Shown piece after piece: positions 45,201-55,929 of a DNA stretch of 64,000 bases (positions are counted from its first letter, which is position 1; the number at the start of each line of letters is the position of its first letter). The notes under the pieces were generated by a model. The model ran no database searches, was not told the DNA's origin, and saw only the letters and a list, made by a program, of their open reading frames with translations. The stretch covers positions 23,253,855 to 23,317,854 of the forward strand of contig NC_054867.1 in the NCBI RefSeq assembly GCF_018320785.1, written 5' to 3'. The position numbers and the translations under genes are program-made. The DNA is from Cheilinus undulatus. Taxonomy: Eukaryota; Chordata; Actinopteri; Labriformes; Labridae.

Positions 45201-47801
45201 TGTGTCTCAACACGACATCTCATCATCTTTGGGAAGTGACTGAAAAAATGAGATCAGAAGATTGAGGTTGGTTTGGGTACCTCATTAGGGTGCCTCCTTT
45301 GGAGTTTTTCTCGGCACACCCAACTGAAGGGAGACTAAAAACTCACTTATTCAGTTATGTTTCCTATTTGGCTGGGAATGCTACAAAATCCCTCAGGAGG
45401 AGCTGGAAAATGAGAGGGGTGTGTGGGTGAACTTGATTAGTCTGCTGCATCTGCAGCCCAACATCAAAAGAAAATGGATGGATGGATGGATGGATGGATG
45501 GATGGATGCGCCTGAGAGGTGGGGAAAGTAAGCTCGTGGAAAGAAGCTATTAACATGTGGTGTAATTTCTAGGAATTATCACTGCTGGGTGGAGAGCTGG
45601 ATGACCAGGCATGATCTTAAGACTGGTTTTAACGGCTGGCAGGCGAGTGACCCAACACCTCAGGAGAAGAGTGAAGGTAACAATACACTGACTTTCATGA
45701 ATTAACCAATGTGGACTTCCTTACTAAGGTGGAACCACCATATATAATTTTTCTTTCCTGTTTTTAGGAGTGTACTGCTGTGGCCCCATCCCTGTCAGAG
45801 CCATTAAGGAAGGCGAACTCACATTGAAGTACGACGCCCCGTTTGTCTTTGCTGAGGTCAACGCTGATGTCATCACCACAATGAAGAAAACAGATGGCAA
45901 CACATCAAAAGTCACAACCACTACACTTGTGGGCCAGAAGATCAGCACTAAGAGTGTGGGCAGTGACGCCAGAGAGGACATCACTCATTTGTACAAGTAC
46001 CCAGAAGGTAAAAAGCAAATCAGACTAAACATCACAAGAGCATGCCCTTAAAGAGTTTCACCTGAAGTGCATCTACCCTGGAATTACCAACTGCAACATC
46101 ATTCAGTCCAAGCTGCTTTTTAGATGTGATTATTGTCAGAAATATTCAAGGTAGACTTGCCAAGTGCTACCTTAGTGTAAAACAATGACATTCTTTCATT
46201 CTTTTGTCCCTGGACATTATTTGAAACCATCTTTATTTTGACTTCTAAGAAGCCTGTGAGCACATATTGTAAACAAAGTCAGTTGTTACTGTAATAAGAG
46301 CTTGACATCTTTTGACAACCGGAATTTATGTCCTTCCTTTTACATCCCTAGGATCAGATGAGGAGCGGGTGGCGTTTGAGAAGGCCAACCACCAAAACAA
46401 GCTGCTTCAGCAGCAGCAAAATCAAGGCCTACACCTCACTATCAAAGTCTCATCAGACATGAGGAAGGGCTGCGACTTTGACGTGTTTGCTGTTGTAACC
46501 AACAACACCCAGAGTGAGAAGAAGTGCCGCCTGGTGTTTGGGTCCTGTGCTATGTCTTACAGCGGCTTCCTTGGAGAGAACTGTGGTTTCAAAGATCTGC
46601 TTAATGTTGAGCTCTCACCTGGAGCAGGTTGGTCCCCCCCCTGTAGTTTTTAGGTGTTTGTTTTTTTATCTTTGTTAAACTCATTCTGTGTGTTCTTTAA
46701 GAGAGGAGAGTCCCACTGAGGCTGAACTACTCCAAGTATGGCAGTGCACTCACTGAAGACAACTTAATCCGGCTGGCAGCTCTTCTGCTGGATTACAGCA
46801 CCAGAGAGCATGTTCTGGCAGTGAGAAACATTGTGCTGGAGAACCCTGAAATCAAAGTCAAAGTGAGTACAACGACCTGTAACAAGCATCGTAGACTAAA
46901 CAAGGAGATAATAGCATATACATCCTGTCCTGACAGTTTTTGCTACAAGTTTAAAGAAAAACAGGCCTTTGAAATGAAGCTCAACCCAAGTATGAGCGTT
47001 GTTTTTACTGTGACTTTGATGAGTAACGCTCTGAGGTGTCTGTGATCTGCAGATCCTGGGTGAACCGAAGGAGAATCGTAAGCTGGCTGCAGAAATCACC
47101 CTCCAAAATCCTCTACCAGAGCCACTGGAGGACTGCTGCTTCAGCGTGGAGGGGGCCAACCTCACCGGGGGACGTGTCCTCTCTGAGAGGTTGTATGAGT
47201 CCTTTCCTATACAGAAAAAAATCACCATTCTTTACACACATAGAGAACCAACAAGTCACAGACACAATAGCTGAATTTTTCCATATTTATAAGCATTGAT
47301 TTTATGTAATGGAAATGTTTCTTCCAAGCTTCACTCTTATGTATGTGTTATATCTGGCAGTCACTCAGCGTCCCGATGTCTGGATGTGCCATTGTTTTAT
47401 CAGAATAAGTCCAACTGGTCAGTGACATAGACAAAGAGCAAAACAGAGCCAAATTATTATTGAGACATACTTGTTTGTGATCTCTTCTCCAAAAACACTG
47501 CAGCTTAATCTGCATCATCGCTCTTAAAAGCCAAAACCATCATAAGTCCATGTCATCATTAATAGATTTTCTAAATATTTATACAATCAGAAGAGTGATT
47601 AGTTCTCGTCTTTGTGTGTCAAAATTATAATCTTTAAATTTATCTTCCAGGTTGGGCTCACCAGTGGGACCAGGGCAAGATGCCAAGGTGAAAATCTACT
47701 TCACTCCCACCCATTCTGGCCTGAGAAAGCTGGTGGTTGACTTTGACAGCAACAAGCTGTGTCATGTCAAGGGTTACAGGAATGTCATTATTGGAAAATA
47801 A
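36226..47801 (+). CDS. tgm2: protein-glutamine gamma-glutamyltransferase 2 (transglutaminase 2), whole gene span
   Basis: A calcium-dependent enzyme that cross-links glutamine and lysine side chains; the mammalian protein also binds GTP and acts in cytosol and matrix. Exons: 36226-36235, 39310-39489, 41856-42074, 43649-43767, 44227-44355, 44519-44696, 44845-44977, 45573-45676, 45768-46007, 46352-46627, 46702-46862, 47053-47189, 47651-47801. They join in frame to 678 residues (human about 687). Domains: beta-sandwich about 1-135, catalytic core about 140-455, two beta-barrels to the end. Catalytic Cys269 (YGQCWVFAA), His326 (WNYHCW) and Asp349 (DPTPQ) are present, as are Trp233 and the redox cysteines 222, 361 and 362. 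There is no signal peptide. The start ATG follows a promoter-like region and gives MAQ, like the short first exon of TGM2 genes. It lies downstream of the RhoGEF in the same direction and converges on vstm2l. Confidence 0.97.
36236..39309. other. tgm2 intron 1
   Basis: 3.1 kb; no gene or recognised repeat. First introns of this gene may hold regulatory sites, but I cannot point to one. Confidence 0.4.
39310..39489 (+). CDS. tgm2: tgm2 exon 2: N-terminal beta-sandwich
   Basis: The acceptor is an AAG (TCCAAAG) and the donor GTACTA; phase 1 at both ends. The peptide [14 protein letters not shown] is followed by [14 protein letters not shown], the strand conserved in all transglutaminases (VRRGQPF). 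Confidence 0.95.
39490..41855. other. tgm2 intron 2
   Basis: 2.4 kb; nothing recognised. Confidence 0.4.
41856..42074 (+). CDS. tgm2: tgm2 exon 3: beta-sandwich
   Basis: 219 nt, phase 1 at both ends. The peptide includes [13 protein letters not shown] and [10 protein letters not shown], the end of the sandwich ('G-x-Y-x-L-x-L', 'LLFN-x-WCP'). Confidence 0.97.
42379..43455. repeat. inverted pair of a common percomorph repeat in tgm2 intron 3
   Basis: 42379-42445 (GCCAGTTAGCATAGCTCAGC...GAAACCAGGGGGAA) and, in reverse, 43365-43455 (TTAGCATAAAGACTAGAAAT...GCTAGCCTGACTGTCC) both match the 'CAGCTAGCTTAGCATAAAGACTGG...AACAGCTAGCCTGGCTCTG' repeat found throughout percomorph genomes. They may be the two ends of one element or separate copies. 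Confidence 0.5.
43649..43767 (+). CDS. tgm2: tgm2 exon 4: entry to catalytic core
   Basis: 119 nt, phase 1 in, 0 out. The peptide [20 protein letters not shown] leads to PTPWNFGQ, the transglutaminase motif 'EYVL-x-x-x-G...PWNFGQ'. Confidence 0.97.
44227..44355 (+). CDS. tgm2: tgm2 exon 5: catalytic core
   Basis: 129 nt, phase 0. The peptide [20 protein letters not shown] ends in YVSRVLSAM, the usual core helix. Confidence 0.97.
44519..44696 (+). CDS. tgm2: tgm2 exon 6: catalytic cysteine exon
   Basis: 178 nt, phase 0 in and 1 out. It encodes Cys222 (VNCNDD), Trp233 (LGKWTD) and the nucleophile Cys269 in [15 protein letters not shown]. Confidence 0.98.
44845..44977 (+). CDS. tgm2: tgm2 exon 7: catalytic core
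   Basis: 133 nt, phase 1 in and 2 out. The acceptor is the TTAG at 44841-44844 rather than the TAG 7 nt later; this gives [20 protein letters not shown] in frame. Confidence 0.95.
45265..45508 (+). mobile_element. RTE/Rex-like LINE 3' end with GATG tail, tgm2 intron 7
   Basis: The order CTCATTAGGGTGCCTCCTTT, GGCTGGGAATGCTACAAAAT, GGAGGAGCTGGAAAATGAGA, GCTGCATCTGCAGCCC, then a (GATG)n tract at 45474-45508, is that of the 3' end of abundant fish non-LTR elements with a GATG tail. It is strongly 5' truncated. Confidence 0.65.
45573..45676 (+). CDS. tgm2: tgm2 exon 8: catalytic His and Asp
   Basis: 104 nt, phase 2 in and 1 out. [11 protein letters not shown] carries His326 and [15 protein letters not shown] carries Asp349, 23 residues apart as in other transglutaminases. 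Confidence 0.98.
45768..46007 (+). CDS. tgm2: tgm2 exon 9: vicinal cysteines, calcium-site region
   Basis: 240 nt, phase 1 at both ends. [17 protein letters not shown] contains the redox pair Cys361-Cys362. [13 protein letters not shown] and [20 protein letters not shown] follow, the end of the core. Confidence 0.97.
46352..46627 (+). CDS. tgm2: tgm2 exon 10: hinge and first beta-barrel
   Basis: 276 nt, phase 1 at both ends. It reads [17 protein letters not shown] and then [20 protein letters not shown]. In TGM2 this strand contributes to the guanine nucleotide pocket. Confidence 0.96.
46702..46862 (+). CDS. tgm2: tgm2 exon 11: end of first beta-barrel
   Basis: 161 nt, phase 1 in and 0 out; an AAG acceptor and the donor [26 protein letters not shown] is followed by [12 protein letters not shown]. 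Confidence 0.95.
47053..47189 (+). CDS. tgm2: tgm2 exon 12: second beta-barrel
   Basis: 137 nt, phase 0 in and 2 out. [20 protein letters not shown] and [13 protein letters not shown] are typical of the last barrel. Confidence 0.96.
47651..47801 (+). CDS. tgm2: tgm2 exon 13: C-terminus
   Basis: 151 nt; TAA at 47799-47801. [20 protein letters not shown] ends in YRNVIIGK, the conserved TGM2 C-terminus. Confidence 0.97.
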
Positions 47802-50189
47802 TATACTCAAGTGTATAACACTGCAGTGTTTGAGCTCAATTGTTGTTTTTTAGCTGAAAAAGGACCCTGCTTAATCACAGCTTGGATGTTTTTTTTAAAT
47901 ATATTTAGTAGTTCAATGTACTGTATATCACTGATGGCTCCAAGTATTTCTGTTATTTTATAACATTTAATATGTGACCTGAGAGCACTTTGTATTCAGA
48001 AAGACATATCCAGTCTGCATAAACGATACATAAAAAAATAAATTTCCCATATTTTCCACTCAATTCTAGGTAATGATCTGTATTTTTAGTACCATGTACT
48101 ATTTTTATACTGTTTAAGCATGTCAAGTAAAACAGGTGTCAGAAAGATCTGATTATTGTGCTATTGTGAAAATCAATTAGACTGTTTATGTACAATCTAC
48201 GACCTTTATACATTTTTTTTTTTATTTGTGGGTAATGTGACAGCAGGAGATATACATTTACTTTGATGATGTTTGAATACAATGAATATAGGCTGTTTAG
48301 AAAAATGTGCATGAAAAGATCAAGTAAGACAACACTTAGAGCTCCTAACCAACAGTTCTGACTTAAATTCTTCTGAATATGGAAAACATCTTCACCTGGA
48401 GTAAATATGTCTGTCATCACTACTATCATGTATAGATATATATAGTAATGAAACACTTTTCATATTAAAGAGCTTTTCATTTCAATGTCTGCTTTGTGTC
48501 CCGCTTGGGACAGGCGTCATACTATTTTAAGCTTATGTACGTGGTTTAATGAATGTATCAAATCATTCTTATTCATGACAAGCTCCACAACTGCTCTGCA
48601 CGGTTTGTACTGCTGGTTCTATGGCCAAAAATGAATCAACAGTTATCCAAAATACATGTCTACTACCAGTTATGATGATGAACATGGCATTAAAATGTGA
48701 TTAATCTGCCCTTAAAGCTAAGGAAGTGCTGCCCTCTTCTGGCCTAACAGAGCTACTGCAGGTATTAATCAGAACTTGGCTGATGTTGCATAGTTTATGT
48801 TAAACTGTTAAACAGTTTTAAGTTAGCTTTTTATAGTAGAGTGACGGAGTACATTACACATTTTATGCTTATCAAAGGAATATAATAAGCTAGTGACTTT
48901 AAAGAGCATTAAATATCATTTCTACTATGCTTTAGTAATTGAAAAGTATTTTTTAGCTGATAATTCTTTTCTTGTCTTCCTCACACCACATCTGTAAGGT
49001 TTAGCACTTTACTATACAGTTCAAGGGTTAAGGACATACAAGATATGAATTAACTTGTTAGTGTATGTGGCCATACCATAAAAACCACTCTTCAAACATA
49101 AAAAGGGGTTATCTACATTCTTAAATCAATTAACCATTATTTTCTATCTTTCTAATTACTTCAAGCCTATGCTGTGTACCGTAATGATTTTAATCCCAGT
49201 CTGATGTTTTAACAGAGGCTTTCTTGTTTCCTGTGCTCCTAATTTGCGAACGTTGCATCCGTAGAAACATTGATTTAAGATTAAACATAAAAGAAAAATG
49301 CCAGTCATTTCAAATGAATGTATTTATCAGAGCAGATATTAAAAAGCAACAATCACAACAAACATAGTCAAGAGGAGAATGAGAATTAGATGACAAACAC
49401 CAGAAAAGTTTCCACAGAAAAGTTCAATTGTGACTGAAAAAAATATGACATTTTAAAAAGATTAACAAACTACAGCAGTGTCTTTTGAGCCATTTGGTTA
49501 ACTAGTAGAGAGTAAAATTTATTTGTTAATGGGAAAAATCTGTTGACATGTAAGAATATACACAAGAATATATATAATTTGAATTTATGTGAGGCATACA
49601 TTTTGACAAACATTCTAGTGGTTTTATAGAAAGTTAAGTAGAGTTCAAACTTGAATTAAATAAAAGGTTATATTTATATATGTAAAAAGCTTAATTCATT
49701 CTTTAATTTGTAAAAAGCATTTACATTGAAATACTGCAGCTTCTGGCATGTGTTTGTGTAAAATTAATACATTGCAAAGGAAACTAAACAGTCTATTTCC
49801 CCAGTACAATGAACTTCAAGTTAGCTTATATAATTAGTTCTGCTATTGAAAATGCTTCTAACTCATGACTGCATTGTAAACTAACTGTCAGAGGGGTTTA
49901 GGTGCTTTGATACTGAAAGCACGATTCCTTCAACAAAATCACAAAAGTTTTCCTCACTGCAACATTAACTTAAACTTGATGCAATGAAAGAAAAAGCAAC
50001 AAACGAAACACAATCATGTGTACTGTCATTCAAATCATTCCCTTTTTGGCATTCAGACAGCAATTTTAAAGACAAACACAAAGTGTCCTGTTATATCGAT
50101 TTCCTCGACTGCACACTCGTGTGTGTTTATGACCATCCCTCATTAGAGATAGGTCTTGAACATGCAGACAGACGGACAGACCGCCCTCT
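47802..50189. other. convergent interval between tgm2 and vstm2l
   Basis: Holds both 3' UTRs. On the minus strand, an AATAAA (TTTATT at 49518-49523) could end vstm2l. No other gene seen. Confidence 0.45.
48037..48042 (+). terminator. tgm2: candidate tgm2 polyadenylation signal
   Basis: AATAAA 236 nt after the stop. A second candidate, ATTAAA, lies near 48463. Confidence 0.45.
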
Positions 50190-50456
50190 TTAAAGCACAC
50201 AGCTCTCATTGCAGTCAGTGCTGCTGCTGGCTGATCTCTTCTTCAGGTTCTTGCCTTCTGATTGGTGCTCAGGGTACTGCTTCAGGATCCCCTGTCTCCT
50301 CTCCGGTTCCACCTGAAGGTAGGCGCGAACACGGTAGTGCTGTGCCTTGGTGCCACTGAAATCAATGACTCGACACTCGTATGTGCCCTCATCTGATAGC
50401 TTGACGCTAGAGAGGCGGAGCTTGTGGGAGATGTTGCTGCCAGCAACTTTAACCAC
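50190..50456 (-). CDS. vstm2l: vstm2l terminal exon
   Basis: An AAG acceptor (TTATAAG, minus strand) precedes GTGGTTAAAG. The peptide VVKVAGSNISHKLRLSSVKL is followed by SDEGTYECRVIDFSG with the F-strand cysteine; the stop is at 50190-50192. One N-glycosylation sequon (NIS) is visible. Confidence 0.95.
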   Translation of the reverse strand: MVKVAGSNISHKLRLSSVKLSDEGTYECRVIDFSGTKAQHYRVRAYLQVEPERRQGILKQYPEHQSEGKNLKKRSASSSTDCNESCVL

Positions 50457-53400
50457 CTTATAAGCACAAGAGATGAAGCATGGTTATTCAAAGTCACACG
50501 GCAGGGTTGTCTGAAATCTTTCAATTATTCACTATCCCCTCACTACACAAGGAGTTTATTCAAATTAGAGGACAACAGTAGGCTCACTGGTAAAATGAGA
50601 GCAAACCACACAGTGCCTATGAAAAGTATTTATCCCCTTTGATGTTTTACCCTTTTACTTATTTTGTAAATCAATCATGGCAGATACACATAGGCTTTTT
50701 AGACAAAAAAAAATACAACAAATTACAACTTCTCTGAACATTCACCCTCTTGTCTTTAAACTATTTCTGTGTAACCTTTATCTGTATGCTTTAGGTCATT
50801 GTCTTGCTGGAAAAAATCCTCTCCTGAGCCGTAGTTCTCAAACTGAATGAGATGGCGCTCCAGGATTTTCCTATATTTTTCACCGCATTCATTTTATCCT
50901 CTACCTTTACAAGCCTTCAATAGACAGCTGCTGCATGATGCCCCACAGCATGATGCTGCCACCATCATGCTTCACAGTGGCCACGGTGTGTTTGTGGTGG
51001 TGTGCAGTGTTTTGTGTCTGCCAAAGATAGGAAGATACTTTCTTCCACCTGATCACAGTCTCCCACATGCCTGAAGAATCCTAGTCCAGATTTAATATGA
51101 GTTTTCTTCAACAGTGGCTTTCTCATTGCCACTGTCCCATAAAGCTTTGACAGGTGAATAACCTGGGCAACAGTTGTTGTATGCAGTCTCTGATCTAGGC
51201 AGATTTACAAATGTGCCATATTCTTTCCGTTTCTTGGCGATGGATTTAACTGAACTCTGGGGGATGTTCACTGCCTTGGATTTTTTTGTATTCATCCCCT
51301 AACTTATACTTTTCCAAAACCTTGTTTCTTTCTTGCTTGAAGAGGGGTTTTTTTTTATTTTTTTTGTCTTCACTTTTTGTCTTTTTTATATTGGTGTAAC
51401 GGATGCCAGGAATACTGATTAACCAGTGACTGGACCTTCCAGTCACAGGTGTCTTTATACAACAATCAGTTGAGACATTGGTCAAAAAAGCCTAATTATA
51501 TTGAGCATGATTAATTTATAAAATCAATAAAAGGGTAAAATCAAAGGGGATAAATATTTTTATAGGTACTGTAGGTAATTACTTAGTTCATTTTCTCTGT
51601 GCAGCTTTATACAACATTGCTGGCATAAAGTGCTATAAAGGACAGGAAAACGATCCTCTCTAAACATTTGAACAAGTACTAAAATGAGAAACCCACACCC
51701 AACTAAACGGTGAGTAGACACTGATTTAGACATAGCCTGTGTCATTTTAAAGGACTACAGTATAACTCATGGCAGATTTTCAAATGATAACAAAAGCTCT
51801 CCTCTGACACTCCTCCTTCATCCCTTAGCTCCCCCCTCTCCTCCAGCATCCTCACCTCTCACATCTCTTTCTTCCTTTCTCCCTTTTTTCCACCATTAGG
51901 TTTTTGTGAGACATAGGGTAACAGACAAGCGCTGATAAAATTTGAAAACAAAATTATGTGATCATTTTCAAGCAAACTTGTTTTTATCTGCCAACACTAT
52001 GTCCCTTACATAGGGTCCCTCAGAGGGTGGGCCTGTCTCTCTTCCCCAACTTAGTGGTAAAGCTAAAAGGATGGGAGAAGGAGTGGTTGGCATAAAAAAA
52101 CAGGCATGAAGCATGTTTGAATCCTTGAATGTCACATATATGGGCTGCATATCTGGATTAAGGCCCTAGTACAATGGCTATAAACAAAGCGCTGTGAACA
52201 ACAAACCCAGAGGGAGTTTGACTCCAATCTCTTTTTAGGAGGCCATTGATTAAATTCGAAATATACATACACACAGAATGTATTTGATTGTTGTTGTATT
52301 AACATTCAGAATGTTTCATATTGAATATTTACACTACAAAAAGAAATCATTGTTGATTCTGCCTCTGCGCTGTCCTAGTTGGCAGTTGCAGGAAGATCAA
52401 ACTCACACTAATTTTGGTGGCATCTTTTGATGTTTCCTCCAGGGGGACAACCTGCACAGAAAAGTGGATGACACATAAGAAACAGACGGTTGATCAATGC
52501 TGTGCTTTTCTAAAAACATCTTTAGCTAAAAATAACTTTAATAACTGAGAACATGACAATGAGAATCATGTTTTCTTTCTTGTGCGGTTTTCTTAACAAA
52601 ACCAAGCTTCTAAGGAGGAAGGATGGTATCATTTATTATTACTTTTTTCTGTCATATTTGAACTTATATGTGTCGTCCTGTGTGCAGGTTTGAATGGGTG
52701 TGTATGAGCACACAATCCAAAGCCTCTGAGAAGCCTAGTGTGTGTGTGTGTGGATGTGTATGCAGAGGTATTCTGCTGGGCATAGGTATGAATTATGCAT
52801 GCAGCAGACAGAGATTTTGAAAATCTATTTCTTTCTCAGTGCCAATTATAGTGTCTAGAGGCACAACAGGGGAGCCGAGTTTTCCCATGATGGGAGAAAG
52901 TCAACCTGTTCCTCCAGTGCTAGCAAATGCTAATCAGCAATTATCCCTTCAATGCTGCACCAGAGGGGTTCTGCTGGGGCTAATATTGCATTTCCCTCTG
53001 CCTCATATACAGTGAGCTTTCGCTTCAGTTCAAGCATTTCAGTCCTGCATCAATGAAAGTAAAGCTGAAAACTGACTCGATGGTCATGAAAGATTTAACC
53101 TTCAGGATAAAATATGGTTTACTTTCTCATGTATGAGAAAATACCTGTGGCATAATGTATATTTCACTGTTTAGTGTTGAGAACTAACTGCATGTATCTC
53201 AATGAAGCCTTTCAGACTGGCTGGTTCTGGTTTCTAAACCTAATTTTAAACCGGCCGGCGCATTCAAACTGGGAAAGAAATGGTTCTGAACCTGAAAAGT
53301 TGGTTCTCAGCTGGAACAAAAAATAGTTGGTTCTTTCTTGGGAACCGTGACATCATCAGTGGGCGTATCATATTCTAGGTTGTGAAGATGAGCAGAAAAT

Positions 53401-55929
53401 GGACAAAAAGTGGTCTTCTAGGTTGACTAAATGTTTGGTTGTGATCTGGGCATCAACGGAATTCCAGATGAAGCTGGAGAGTAGAACAAGGAGAGGCAAG
53501 TCATAAGCCCAATTTGCAGAAGAGATAGCGAAGGCTTGGTTCACCGGAACACCAGACCAAATAATTAATCAACTCAAGAAACTGAAAAAGGAATACCAGG
53601 ACAGCAGGAAAGACTTGGGCAAAGTGGAGCTGGACGGGGTGATACATGACCATCATGTCCTCCCACTTTGGTTCTGCTTAAACTGGTGTGAACATGGCTG
53701 GTTCGCCTAAAGCACCAAGGTTCTGGAACTCTGAGCCAGAAACAGAACCATGTCTGTCTGAAAACACCCAATGATTCTGAGAATGGAAATACTTAAGAAG
53801 TGCACACAATTATTACTTTAATGATTAGTAAGATATTAGTAAGAACTTAACTCACCACTTATAAAGAATTACAAACTAGCTCCACACACTAGTCACACTT
53901 AATATCTTGATAAGTCAGCTATAGCTGTGGGTCTGGTCGTTTTTCATATTCCCTTGTATTTCTTTTATTTCAAATGTTGTAGATTAATCTATATTTTACA
54001 TTAGGTAACTGGACTCATGTGTAGTGCATTCAGGAAATATTCAGACTCCCTTCACTTTTTTCAGTTTTTATTATGTTGCACCCTGACGCTGCTTCCAAAA
54101 AACACAGTGTTATTCTCATTAGTCTACACTCAGTACCCTGTAATGACAAAACAAAGACAGAATCTATTATTATTATCATTACTATTATTATCTATTAGCA
54201 AATTAATTAAAAAACCCTCAAATATCATGTTGACATAAGTATTCAGACCCTGTGGAACAACACTTGAGATTTAGGTTCCTATCAATTCTCTGGATTACTG
54301 CTGAGATGTTTCTACACCTATGGAAAATTAAATTGATTGGACATGATTTACAAAGGCACACATCTCTACAAGGCTTCACAGCTGACAATGCATTGAGTTT
54401 TTGCAAACTCCAAATGGACTTTCATGTTGCTCTGAGGAGAGGCTTCCATCTAGCCATAAGCCCCGATCAGTGGAGGGCTGCGGTGAAGGTTTTCCCTCTG
54501 TAACTTTGTCCCATCTCCACACAGGATCTCTGGTCAGAGTCAGAGTGACCGTCGGGTTCTTGGTCACCTCTCTTACTAAGGCCGTTCTCCCGTAGCAGTG
54601 TGACCAGCTCTTGGAAGAGTCCTGGTTGTTAACTTGTTATAGATCTTTGCCTTGCAACAATCCTGTCTCTGAGGTCTGCAGGCATTCCCTTGACTTCATG
54701 GTTTGGTTTTTGCTCTGATATGCAACGCCAGCTGAGAGGTCTTGCTCAGAGAGGTGTGTGCCTTTTCAAATTATGTCAAGTCAATTTAGGCCCCATCCAC
54801 ATGGAGATGAATTCAGTAGTATACACAAAAGTTTTTTGTTGTATTGGTGTTTCATCCACATGGAAACAGCGTTTTGGGAGGCTGTAAACACTACTTCTTG
54901 AAACCAGGTCCCAGAGTGAACAAATCTGTATACGCCTATCGTTTAATCTCTGTGTGGACAGCCAACCACATCTTTCTTGAAACGATTACATTATACATAG
55001 CATAGCCCACTTATGTGCAGGTCAAGCTAAAACAACAGTGGCGGCGTACAGGGTTGTGTTTGTGCTTCATACGCAGGCTTAGTAATCTTCTCTCTTTTTG
55101 GTGCATTTCTGTGGCAGCGTTACAGCGCCACTTACAGGCTTGGCATATATACTACAGCATTTTCTGTGGTTCCGTGCTTACGTGGACATTTTCTGAAATG
55201 TTTCTGTGTTTATGAAAAATGTTTTCAAAATGAAACGGAAATATATATATCGTTTTCATCCTTGTGTGGACAAAGTATTAATTTATCACAGGTGGACTTC
55301 ATTCAAAATGGAGAGACATCTCAGCAACTATCCAGAGAAATGGGAGGAGCCTGTACTAAATTCCAAGTGTTGTTGAAAAGGATCTGAATACTTAAATAAT
55401 AACAAATAAATAAACATTTATAAAAATTTGTTTTTACTTTGTCATGTTTGGGTAGACTAATGAACTAATGAACTAATGAAAAAAAATAATTTTGACTGCA
55501 GCATCAGGCTGCCACATAACAAGACAGGAAAAAGTAAAAGGGCCTGAATACTTTCTGAGTGTACTGTATGTGTTTATTTGTTTATTTGAGCTTGCTTTTT
55601 AACAATGTTAGATTGTCAGGGGGCACCAAAATCTCTTCATCCTAAAGACAGAGGAGATTTAAAATGTTAATGACCTGTTGTCTAGCATCATGTCAGTTTG
55701 CAATTGACTTAGCAGAAATATCTACGAACTGCAAAAACATAAATTACTTCACAGCTTACATTACTGGTGGGCTGTGAAGTCTTCTCTTGCTGGTTGCTGT
55801 GGTCCTTGATGTACCACCACTGGATCTCAAGGGAGTAGGAGGGGGAGCCCGCCCCTCTGAAGGAACAGGCCATCTCTACATCCTCACCGCTCTGTGTTAT
55901 GATGTCATGTGGCACCTCTGTAAAGAGCG
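50190..55929 (-). CDS. vstm2l: V-set and transmembrane domain-containing protein 2-like, visible gene span (5' partial)
   Basis: A small secreted protein with one V-set Ig domain; the human protein is brain-expressed and is reported to interact with humanin. Exons on the minus strand: 55929-55760, 52451-52407, 50456-50190. They join in phase 0 (the first enters with two bases of a split codon). The visible part is 159 residues. It shows the Ig B-strand cysteine (DVEMACSFRGAG), the core tryptophans (EIQWWYIKD), and the F-strand DEGTYECRVIDF, followed by a basic tail (GKNLKKRSASSS) and the stop. No transmembrane segment follows the Ig, consistent with VSTM2L rather than VSTM2A/B naming. The signal-peptide exon is not found up to 64000. 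Identity is supported by sequence and by the neighbour tgm2. Confidence 0.95.
50611..51571 (-). mobile_element. Tc1-like element in a vstm2l intron
   Basis: The terminal inverted repeats are CAGTGCCTATGAAAAGTATT and, reversed, CAGTACCTATAAAAATATTT, both continuing TATCCCC(TTTGA). The minus strand has transposase fragments such as VNIPQSSVKSIAKKRKEYGT (about 51190-51270). Frameshifted and inactive. Confidence 0.85.
52407..52451 (-). CDS. vstm2l: vstm2l 45-nt micro-exon
   Basis: Acceptor TGTGCAG and donor GTGAGT on the minus strand, phase 0 at both ends, peptide VVPLEETSKDATKIS. It matches the 'E-A-T-K-I-S' segment before VVKV in the human protein. Confidence 0.9.
52738..52752. repeat. GT microsatellite
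   Basis: About seven GT units in a vstm2l intron. Confidence 0.7.
53213..53780 (+). mobile_element. PIF/Harbinger-type remnant with Myb/SANT-like segment
   Basis: Repeated GGTTCT/AACC words mark both ends (CTGGCTGGTTCTGGTTTC; AAGGTTCTGGAACTCTGAGC). The plus strand at about 53519-53620 encodes EEIAKAWFTGTPDQIINQLK and KLKKEYQDSRKDLGK, typical of the Myb/SANT-like second protein of Harbinger elements. Confidence 0.65.
54024..55566 (-). mobile_element. Tc1-like element, interrupted by a MITE
   Basis: The ends GTGCATTCAGGAAATATTCA and, reversed, CAGTACACTCAGAAAGTATT sit next to TA dinucleotides. Inside, transposase-derived text on the minus strand (MTKNPTVTLTLTR near 54567) is broken. It belongs to the same broad family as 2785-3584. 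Confidence 0.85.
54789..55277. mobile_element. 489-bp MITE nested in the Tc1 copy
   Basis: Flanking octamers TCAATTTA and TTAATTTA differ at one base. The termini read GGCCCCATCCACATGGAG...GATGAA and, reversed, CTTTGTCCACACAAGGATGAA. A hAT-like 8-bp duplication is suggested. Confidence 0.7.
55760..55929 (-). CDS. vstm2l: vstm2l exon with Ig B and C strands
   Basis: 170 nt; acceptor CATGCAG, donor GTAAGC on the minus strand. It enters with two bases of a split codon. Peptide LFTEVPHDIITQSGEDVEMA, then CSFRGAGSPSYSLEIQWWYI. The upstream exon should end with a single base of an alanine codon. Confidence 0.95.
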
